Source of the DNA: a bacterium | Lineage (GTDB): Bacteria > Zhuqueibacterota > Zhuqueibacteria > Thermofontimicrobiales > Thermofontimicrobiaceae | NCBI GenBank assembly: GCA_025453735.1 | Contig: JALOPY010000535.1 | Location: forward strand, 1-5,642 | DNA length: 5,642 nucleotides | Reading direction: 5' to 3' | The notes under the pieces: model-generated | The model's input: only the letters and a program-made list of their open reading frames with translations | Told to the model about the DNA's origin: nothing | Databases searched by the model: none | Made by a program: the position numbers and the translations under genes | Shown here: positions 1 to 4,050 of the stretch, in pieces | Layout: each line of letters begins with the position of its first letter | Numbering within the stretch: the stretch's first letter is position 1

Positions 1-138
1 TTCAACAAGTATTTTGACCGCATCTACGGTGTGGCTTACAGCCTCACGAAATCACCTGTCGTCGCTGAGGATATGACCCAGGACATTTTTTTGAAGATAT
101 GGGTCAAAAGGGAGATGCTGTTGCCGTGCAAAAAATAA
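1..138 (+). pseudogene. ECF-type RNA polymerase sigma factor, internal fragment (region 2), truncated
   Basis: Frame 1 reads 45 codons to a TAA at 136-138. Codons 1-40 match region 2 of extracytoplasmic-function sigma factors, which bind core RNA polymerase and the -10 element: FNKYFDRIYGVAYSLTKSP, then VAEDMTQDIFLKIWVKRE. The AEDxTQxIFLKxW wording is typical of Bacteroidota ECF factors. The family is usually about 180-200 residues, with a region 4 helix-turn-helix at the C-terminus. Here similarity stops at about codon 40 (base 120) and five unrelated codons (LPCKK) follow before the stop. Region 4 is therefore absent. The 5' end is missing only because the window begins inside the gene. The 3' loss is real in this sequence and abuts the end of the minus-strand gene. 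The fragment is probably non-functional. The family call is firm; whether the break is biological or an assembly join is open. Confidence 0.8.
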
Positions 139-1499
139 GCAGTAAAATCCAGTTTTAAACTCAGATTCTCAGACGCATGATTTTGCAGCAGGATTCCCTG
201 GTCGCCATAGGAAACGCTGTCCCCAGTATCACCGCCCTCGATAAAAGTGTTGTCAGCCTGTCCACCGGTTTTATTGTCAAGAAAATAAAGCTCGACCTGT
301 TGCCATGAAGAGTCTTCAAACTGAACATAAGAAAACATCGATCCCTGATTGCCCGTTGTCAATGTCCACTCTTCCACAGGAGAAGAAACCGTTTTATTAA
401 CCTGATCCGGAATCCCATCGATGACGATTCCTTCATTGATGCGATTGAAAAACGTCATCCCTTCAGCCGCTCGATTGAAATCCCATGATTGGCGCAACAA
501 TTCCAGTTGAATATAAACATCCTCTTCCAATTGAAATTCTTTTTTGAGGGTTTCAGGGTCGAGATCCGCTCCGCCGGAAATTGTCCCACTGAATGGGTAA
601 AATTTTGTTTTAACATAAAATGCGGTCTGGTTCATGACAAAAGTCCCAAATCGAATCGTCTGCCTTACTTCACGAACTAATCGAACAACAGGCTTTGGTG
701 TAAAATAGAGGTGGTAATTATCGACATCATTTTCCTGGTAAACATACAAATTATCTCGATCATTCGCTGCCTGTCCGCCGTTCTTGCCGATCGGAATGGT
801 CAAAATTCCGAGATCGAAAACGCCAACAAATCGCAGCTTCTGCGTATCGAAGAAATCAACTCCTGTCCCAAAGGGAGGCAGAACTCTGACATCCTCGATC
901 AGTCCATTTGATTTGCCCAGGCGAAGTGAATAAAATTTTGTCCCCGCAATATGTTTTTGCGAATCAAAACTGAAGTCATACGGCGCAGGAATGTCATCAG
1001 TCATAGTTGGGGAGCGAAATATATAGGCGTAAGCAAAATTGGCGCGATCAATCGGATCGCACAGTTTGATCTCCAGGCGTTCATATTTTTTTGATTCTTC
1101 ATTTTCAATCCAGGCTTCATCTGGCGCTCTGTCGCCCATATCTCGAATTATGAAAACCAATTCATCACGAAAATCGAACATGCCATCATCCGGGGCAAAA
1201 TAGAAATCCTGCCACGCGTCTGCTTTGCCTGGTTTGAACGGATCTTCGGCAAATTCCATTTCATCGATCTGGAATGGAATTAAATGATAACTTTTTGTAC
1301 TATCATAATAAGCATACACATAAATTTCATTGATAGGGACATCATAAAAAGCCGATAAAATTTCCCCGCGAAGCACGACAGGCTCGTGAATTCTTTCCTG
1401 ATAAAGCTGTTTTGCATTTACCAATAATGGTGTGACGGATAAACTTAAAAGAAGAGCTGTAATCAGCAAAATGAGGCTGTTGATATTTTTGTGTTTCAT
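36..1499 (-). CDS. secreted protein of unknown function, C-terminus probably replaced at a junction
   Basis: The 487-codon frame starts at ATG 1499-1497, with a modest AAAAGG 6 nt upstream and a good promoter behind it. Residues 1-29 form a clear Sec signal peptide: basic start, hydrophobic core around residues 8-26, likely cleavage after VNA29. The mature part is acidic and aromatic, with many short beta-like runs and no obvious further membrane helix. Landmarks are PFQIDEM (75-81) and DELVFIIRDMGD (112-123). I associate this wording with exported hypothetical proteins of FCB-group candidate phyla, from memory, with no named domain or known activity. No catalytic motif is evident. From about residue 461 (base 120) to the stop at 36-38 the frame runs antisense through the sigma-factor fragment. 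The last ~27 residues are therefore unlikely to be the native end, and the genuine part is about 121-1499. The gene appears monocistronic. Confidence 0.72.
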   Translation of the reverse strand: MKHKNINSLILLITALLLSLSVTPLLVNAKQLYQERIHEPVVLRGEILSAFYDVPINEIYVYAYYDSTKSYHLIPFQIDEMEFAEDPFKPGKADAWQDFYFAPDDGMFDFRDELVFIIRDMGDRAPDEAWIENEESKKYERLEIKLCDPIDRANFAYAYIFRSPTMTDDIPAPYDFSFDSQKHIAGTKFYSLRLGKSNGLIEDVRVLPPFGTGVDFFDTQKLRFVGVFDLGILTIPIGKNGGQAANDRDNLYVYQENDVDNYHLYFTPKPVVRLVREVRQTIRFGTFVMNQTAFYVKTKFYPFSGTISGGADLDPETLKKEFQLEEDVYIQLELLRQSWDFNRAAEGMTFFNRINEGIVIDGIPDQVNKTVSSPVEEWTLTTGNQGSMFSYVQFEDSSWQQVELYFLDNKTGGQADNTFIEGGDTGDSVSYGDQGILLQNHASENLSLKLDFTAYFLHGNSISLLTHIFKKMSWVISSATTGDFVRL

Positions 1500-1545
1500 T
1501 CTATGCCTTTTTTTAGAAGCGTTCCCGGTCAGGATTTAAGTCGCA

Positions 1546-1576
1546 CAAATTTACAAAATTAAACATAAATTGTCAA
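1546..1576 (-). promoter_or_regulatory. promoter for the secreted unknown protein gene
   Basis: On the minus strand TTGACA (1576-1571) is followed after exactly 17 bp by TAAATTTG (1553-1546). This satisfies the sigma-70 layout and also the Bacteroidota TAnnTTTG -7 box. The expected start near 1540 gives a 5' leader of about 40 nt before the ATG at 1499. It faces away from the plus-strand promoter at 1719-1747. Confidence 0.65.
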
Positions 1577-1624
1577 CAAATTTAATGTTATCTTTTTGTT
1601 TCAAATGGCAGATATTATCATGGA

Positions 1625-1661
1625 TAACCGATGCCATCGCTCAAAGCAATGGCATCGGTTA
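1625..1661. repeat. 13-bp inverted repeat between divergent promoters, possible operator
   Basis: The arms TAACCGATGCCAT (1625-1637) and ATGGCATCGGTTA (1649-1661) are perfect reverse complements around an 11-nt centre, which itself can form a 3-bp pairing (GCT/AGC). No T-run follows on either strand, so it does not look like an intrinsic terminator. Its centre (1643) lies almost midway between the two divergent -35 boxes (1576 and 1719). The core 5-mer recurs as TGGCA at 1606 and 1650 and TGCCA at 1632 and 1668; the last three starts are exactly 18 bp apart. A protein-binding operator shared by both promoters is the simplest reading, but this is inference. Confidence 0.45.
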
Positions 1662-1718
1662 GCTTAATGCCATCGACACAAAAACGTAAAAAAATTATTA
1701 TGAAAACAAAAAAAAACC

Positions 1719-1747
1719 TTGACATTTAAAATATAATTTTGTATCTT
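1719..1747 (+). promoter_or_regulatory. promoter of the first small transcription unit
   Basis: TTGACA (1719-1724), a 17-bp spacer, then TATCTT (1742-1747) followed by GC. The -10 region resembles the Bacteroidota TAnnTTTG box with one or two changes. ATTTTG directly precedes the -10, as it also does in the minus-strand promoter at 1546-1576. An A-rich tract (about 1676-1716) lies upstream and could act as an UP-like element. Predicted start is about 1753-1756. Confidence 0.65.
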
Positions 1748-1824
1748 GCGCCAGTTTAAAAACCAGAATCTTGCGAAAATAGCAATTAGGATTTTTAGGT
1801 GGTCATTTTTGATACAATGAGAGA

Positions 1825-1950
1825 ATGCTTGAATTTTTCACCATCGAAGTGCCAGGTATGGCAAATTGGTGTGGGTGCTACGAACGCGCCTCCAAGTTAA
1901 TTTTATTGAAGGATGTGCAAAATAGCAACCCACTGTCGGCTTTTCGGTAG
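1825..1950 (+). CDS. possible 41-residue small protein of unknown function
   Basis: The frame begins at ATG 1825 and ends at TAG 1948-1950, the stop lying at the base of the terminator's right arm. The product starts MLEFFTIEVPGMANWCGCYE, is mixed in charge and has two cysteines in a WCGC motif (residues 15-18). An in-frame TGA at 1810-1812 rules out an upstream extension. The ribosome binding site is poor: only GAGAG, almost touching the ATG. For a real gene one would expect the clean Shine-Dalgarno sequences seen at 2011 and 2056. The beginning vaguely recalls the first strand and metal loop of heavy-metal-associated domains (xIxVxGMxCxxC), but the CxxC spacing is absent and it is too short for a whole domain of about 65-70 residues. 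It may be chance reading of a structured RNA, and the frame in phase with ATG 1817 competes with it. Confidence 0.25.
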   Translation: MLEFFTIEVPGMANWCGCYERASKLILLKDVQNSNPLSAFR

Positions 1951-1960
1951 TGGGTTTTTT
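1927..1960 (+). terminator. rho-independent terminator closing the first small unit
   Basis: AACCCACT (1927-1934) pairs with AGTGGGTT (1949-1956). The stem is extended inward by G-U, U-G, C-G and G-C pairs to a 6-nt loop (1939-1944). Six T follow (1955-1960), then ATTTTT. Confidence 0.88.
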
Positions 1961-2024
1961 ATTTTTAAAAAGCAAGTTTTAAATTCACATAAATCAAATC
2001 GATCTAAATAAGGAGGGATCGGTC

Positions 2025-2057
2025 ATGTTGGTATTAAGAGGAATTTTTCATCATTAA
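2025..2057 (+). CDS. 10-codon leader frame with a consensus Shine-Dalgarno
   Basis: AAGGAGG (2010-2016) lies 8 nt before ATG 2025, the best ribosome binding site in the window. The frame MLVLRGIFHH ends at TAA 2055-2057, and the A's of that stop begin the AAGGGG used by the next frame (ATG 2067), which would allow translational coupling. It may be a leader peptide, or the start of a longer protein that has lost its frame. A -1 shift in the T5 run at 2044-2048 would enter a frame open to TAA 2165-2167 with protein-like composition. No control function can be read from the peptide: it has no run of a single amino acid as in amino-acid attenuators. Confidence 0.3.
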   Translation: MLVLRGIFHH

Positions 2058-2066
2058 GGGGATTCG

Positions 2067-2306
2067 ATGCAACATTTGTTGTCAAAGAAATTTGGGATAA
2101 AAATATTATCCAGGGGAGAAGTGTGTCCATTGGCGATGGCGGATCACGTTTGCCATTTTACAAATAATTTGCCCAATAGGCTACGCCTGGCCATTGGCTC
2201 AGGTGAAGAACGCCTTGATTTTCCATTGTATAATATTTTTAATAATCGAATAAATAAACCGAGAAGAAGGCTGTACATCAAAGTACCGCCTGGGTTAGAA
2301 AATTGA
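2067..2306 (+). CDS. hypothetical 79-residue protein
   Basis: ATG 2067 is preceded by AAGGGG (2056-2061) at 5-nt spacing, and the TGA at 2304-2306 lies 21 bp before an intrinsic terminator, so the signals around it are those of a gene. The product is basic in its C-terminal third, with a KPRRR cluster, and has two cysteines in EVCPLAMADHVCHF. It has no signal peptide or membrane segment, and I recognise no family. Its composition is not clearly that of a folded protein. Over 2063-2164 an alternative plus frame reads more convincingly (for example FDATFVVKEIWDK and RSVSIGDGGSRLP) but lacks a start codon. The region could be a real small gene, a decayed one with a frameshift, or untranslated RNA. 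Signals favour translation of something here; frame identity is uncertain. Confidence 0.35.
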   Translation: MQHLLSKKFGIKILSRGEVCPLAMADHVCHFTNNLPNRLRLAIGSGEERLDFPLYNIFNNRINKPRRRLYIKVPPGLEN

Positions 2307-2327
2307 ATTGTCGAATTGGATTGATTC

Positions 2328-2360
2328 AAGCCCGCTGCCATTCTCGGTAGCGGGCTTTTT
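2328..2360 (+). terminator. rho-independent terminator upstream of clpP
   Basis: AAGCCCGCT (2328-2336) pairs with AGCGGGCTT (2349-2357), continued by G-U and two C-G pairs to a 6-nt loop, with a T-run to 2360. It shares the layout and the TCGGTAG(Y)GGG right arm of the terminator at 1927-1960. It separates the 79-codon frame from clpP, which therefore needs its own promoter or depends on read-through. Confidence 0.87.
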
Positions 2361-2394
2361 TATTTTATGACTAAAATTGAGAAAGGGTCAGGAA

Positions 2395-3021
2395 ATGAGC
2401 TTACTTTCATTCGATGACGGAGACAAATTCTTCGACATCAAAACCAATATGTTGAAGAAACGAAACCTGCTGCTTTATGGTGATCTTGACGATAGTGATT
2501 ATAAAGACCTGTTGGAAGCAATGCTCATGCTAAATGGCATATCCGAAGTTGAGCCCATCAATCTGTTCCTTTGCAGCCATGGTGGAGAAGTGGATGCCGG
2601 CATGGCGATCTACGACTTGATCCAGTGGCTTCCGGCTCCGGTTTATACCATTGGCATGGGAAATTGCGCCAGCATGGCAGCCATTCTGCTCATGTCAGGA
2701 CAAAAGCGATTTATCTTCCCGCACTGCTGGGTGATGCTGCATCAGACATCGGGCTGGGTTTGGGGCGATAAGGATACCACTGTTTCCCGAGCCACTCGGA
2801 TGGAGCGCCAGGAAAAGCAAATGCTGGAGTTGCAAGCGCGCCACACTGGAAAAACCGCAGAGGAAATCGCCAAAGACACCATCAAAGAAAAATGGTTCGA
2901 CGCGGAAGAAGCCCTGGCGTATGGCATTGTCGATGAAATCATCCGACTGCAACGCCAGGTTGCTCCTGTCGTGGCAAAAGAGGGTGCAACAAGACTAAAA
3001 GTTGTGCCGGCTATAAATTAA
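2395..3021 (+). CDS. clpP: ClpP-family ATP-dependent protease proteolytic subunit, atypical (Asp to Glu in triad)
   Basis: The 208-residue product covers the usual ClpP length and fold. ClpP is a cytoplasmic tetradecameric serine peptidase that degrades substrates unfolded by ClpX or ClpA/C. Visible landmarks are FFDI (12-15) at the start of the core, SHGGEVDAGMAIYD (61-74) with the oxyanion-hole glycines, the nucleophile Ser93 in GNCASMAA, His116 in MLHQ, and the end motif EEALAYGIVDEI. In E. coli ClpP the third catalytic residue is the Asp of DTERDRF. The equivalent here is DTIKEKWF, placing Glu165 at that site. The N-terminal axial-loop segment is about four residues shorter than the mature E. 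coli protein and lacks its LVPMVIEQT motif. Start ATG 2395 is preferred over TTG 2377 because AAAGGG (2382-2387) sits 7 nt before it. No clpX or tig lies beside it, so it is probably a secondary paralog. The membrane-protein gene begins 27 bp downstream. Confidence 0.88.
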   Translation: MSLLSFDDGDKFFDIKTNMLKKRNLLLYGDLDDSDYKDLLEAMLMLNGISEVEPINLFLCSHGGEVDAGMAIYDLIQWLPAPVYTIGMGNCASMAAILLMSGQKRFIFPHCWVMLHQTSGWVWGDKDTTVSRATRMERQEKQMLELQARHTGKTAEEIAKDTIKEKWFDAEEALAYGIVDEIIRLQRQVAPVVAKEGATRLKVVPAIN

Positions 3022-3048
3022 ATATGAAATTAAAAACAGAGACATAAA

Positions 3049-3165
3049 ATGTTTGCTGAATTTGGAATTCTGATTATTCTGCTTATTATTATGCTTTATC
3101 ATAAATATTCTGATTTTTTCAATGAGGGGATCCTATTCTTGAAGGGAAAAATTTCAGGCCAATGA
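3049..3165 (+). CDS. N-terminal membrane-anchor fragment of a gene split by a tandem duplication
   Basis: ATG 3049 opens 38 codons ending at TGA 3163-3165. Residues 2-17 are almost entirely hydrophobic (FAEFGILIILLIIMLY) and are followed by HKY, as expected for a single transmembrane helix with a cytoplasmic C-terminal side. The frame then crosses the first copy of the 40-bp repeat, giving FLKGKISG, and stops two codons after the second copy begins. The downstream frame (3179) also encodes LKGKISG from the second copy. Deleting 40 bp places both in one frame, giving a 256-residue membrane-anchored protein. As written, this piece is only a stub. The Shine-Dalgarno is weak (CAGAGA). The gap of 27 bp to clpP suggests co-transcription and possibly coupled translation. 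Confidence 0.55.
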   Translation: MFAEFGILIILLIIMLYHKYSDFFNEGILFLKGKISGQ

Positions 3166-3199
3166 GGGGATCCTATCCTTGAAGGGAAAAATTTCAGGC
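3120..3199 (+). repeat. 40-bp direct tandem duplication causing a frameshift
   Basis: Copies at 3120-3159 and 3160-3199 are identical except for T at 3137 versus C at 3177 (39 of 40). Forty is not a multiple of three, so two copies put the upstream membrane-anchor frame and the downstream domain frame out of register; one copy or four would keep them in register. Each copy carries GAGGGG 9 nt before a TTG, so the second copy also supplies a possible ribosome binding site and start for the downstream frame. Confidence 0.95.
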
Positions 3200-3859
3200 A
3201 AGCAGAAAAATAGCAATCCAGTCATTACCCAGGAGATGATCGAGGAGGCATTGGCGAACCGAACCTATGGGGAGTTCACGATGACTCCTGCGGTGGTCTT
3301 TTTCAAGGATGGCGATGCGATTCCTTCTGAGGGTTATAAAATTGAAAAAAGGATGATCGCAGACGGCAGGATTCAAAGCAGAATCACGATTGCTGCTTCT
3401 GCTGAAAAAATTCTGGATATTTTTGATGACCTGGTGAAGCGACTGGGCGATACCTGTGGAATCGCAGTGGAAGATTATCGCGCAAAGCAGGGACATATCG
3501 ACCATTATGCTTATTCCAGGGATACGTTTCTCATCCGAAGTATTTTGGTGGACTTTGAGGAGTTCATCCTGAATGATGGGTTTGTCGGGATCGCGATCTG
3601 GAATGATTTTGAACAGGCTGAAATTCAATTGACTGTTCACAAAATCATCGTGGTCTATGCGTTCGATATCTCTCGTTTTATTTCAGTTTTGGATAGCTAT
3701 GGATTGCAGGAAAATCCTGAATTGAGATTCTATTTTGAAAATTTTCACCTGCTGCTTGGCACGGACGCTGGAGATTCTGCCATTGAAGCGTTGAAGGCTC
3801 AGCTCTGCCTGGATTATAGCGCGGTGCAGCCTGGCGATCCAAATTTAATATTGAATTAA
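3179..3859 (+). CDS. C-terminal domain of a split membrane-anchored protein, unknown function
   Basis: The frame starts at TTG 3179, with GAGGGG (3164-3169) 9 nt upstream; there is no ATG before residue 20, and an in-frame TGA at 3140-3142 blocks further extension. The GAGGGG overlaps the TGA that ends the membrane-anchor frame, so ribosomes could reinitiate and make a 226-residue soluble form. The product is a mixed alpha/beta protein rich in hydrophobic and acidic stretches, for example EKILDIFDDLVKRLGD, ILVDFEEFILNDGFVGIAIW and HKIIVVYAFDISRF. It has no signal peptide or membrane helix of its own, and I recognise no family, catalytic motif or metal site. Native form was most likely residues 8-226 joined to the membrane segment at 3049. 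An internal ATG at 3281 with GGGGAG 6 nt before it is another possible start. An intrinsic terminator follows 37 bp after the TAA. The downstream coding region is intact, which suggests the disruption is recent or tolerated. Confidence 0.72.
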   Translation: MKGKISGKQKNSNPVITQEMIEEALANRTYGEFTMTPAVVFFKDGDAIPSEGYKIEKRMIADGRIQSRITIAASAEKILDIFDDLVKRLGDTCGIAVEDYRAKQGHIDHYAYSRDTFLIRSILVDFEEFILNDGFVGIAIWNDFEQAEIQLTVHKIIVVYAFDISRFISVLDSYGLQENPELRFYFENFHLLLGTDAGDSAIEALKAQLCLDYSAVQPGDPNLILN

Positions 3860-3896
3860 TGAAGGTGTTGGCTTTGCCAATATTGACACGGTGAAT

Positions 3897-3930
3897 AAAC
3901 GCCATGACGTCGAGTTGTGGCGTTTTTTTT
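3897..3930 (+). terminator. rho-independent terminator after the clpP and membrane protein genes
   Basis: AAACGCCA (3897-3904) pairs with TGGCGTTT (3918-3925) around a 13-nt loop, with an unbroken T-run from 3923 to 3930. A second, smaller hairpin (TTGGC 3868-3872 with GCCAA 3876-3880, extendable by GTG/CAC-type pairs) lies between the stop codon and this terminator, without a T-run. Confidence 0.85.
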
Positions 3931-3944
3931 AATTGAAAAACTCC

Positions 3945-3973
3945 TTGATTTTAATTGCATTTCTGTGTAAAGT
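3945..3973 (+). promoter_or_regulatory. putative promoter of the subtilase gene
   Basis: TTGATT (3945-3950), 17 bp, TAAAGT (3968-3973). It lies just after the upstream terminator and predicts a leader of about 70 nt before ATG 4051. It is weaker than the two TTGACA promoters and lacks the TTTG end of the Bacteroidota -7 box. Confidence 0.42.
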
Positions 3974-4050
3974 ATTCCGATTAAATTTCTTGCTGACCCG
4001 ATCGAATCAACATTGGTTAAAAAAATCAATTTTGCAATAAGGATACTACT

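Larger units (their letters stand above)
1754..1960 (+). ncRNA. candidate small RNA or short mRNA with its own promoter and terminator
   Basis: A strong promoter and a strong intrinsic terminator define a transcript of about 205 nt. Local pairings can be drawn by hand. TGCCA (1850-1854) pairs with TGGCA (1859-1863) around a GGTA loop, enclosed by CACCA/TGGTG. A further stem GGTGC/GCGCC with a TACGAAC loop lies just downstream. The 10-mer AAAATAGCAA occurs twice, at 1776-1785 and 1919-1928. I could not match it to 6S RNA, SRP RNA, tmRNA, RNase P or a familiar riboswitch. Two overlapping short frames (ATG 1825, 41 codons; ATG 1817, 27 codons) exist inside, so it could instead be a small-protein mRNA. 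The transcript boundaries are better supported than its nature. Confidence 0.4.

Noticed and set aside
1625..1661. Intrinsic terminator for either flanking gene
   Set aside because: The stem is long enough but no T-run follows on either strand, and both nearby promoters point away from it.
1825..1900. Heavy-metal-associated domain start in the 41-codon frame (FTIEVPGM followed by CGC)
   Set aside because: The CxxC spacing is not met, the frame is far shorter than a domain of this type, and the ribosome binding site is poor. It is kept only as a remark.
1799..1960. Riboswitch controlling the downstream small frames or clpP
   Set aside because: The terminator after it would suit such a role, but no known aptamer core could be recognised and no competing antiterminator pairing was found by eye.
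2229..2234. TATAAT as a clpP -10 box
   Set aside because: The bases at the proper -35 distance (AAGAAC) do not fit, the TTGATT nearby is only 8 bp away, and a terminator lies between it and clpP.
2377..2394. Earlier TTG start for the ClpP-like protein
   Set aside because: It adds six residues with no motif and overlaps no ribosome binding site; ATG 2395 with AAAGGG upstream is better placed.
3120..3199. CRISPR or iteron array
   Set aside because: There are only two copies, directly adjacent with no spacer, and they lie inside a coding region; simple tandem duplication explains them.
3194..3640. 148-codon open frame on the minus strand
   Set aside because: It lies wholly antisense to the downstream domain frame, has no ribosome binding site or promoter, and its composition is that of a shadow frame.
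3865..3887. Small hairpin after the downstream domain stop codon as a separate terminator or attachment site
   Set aside because: The perfect stem is only 5 bp (TTGGC/GCCAA), no T-run follows and no integrase is nearby; it is probably incidental or part of the 3' leader to the real terminator.
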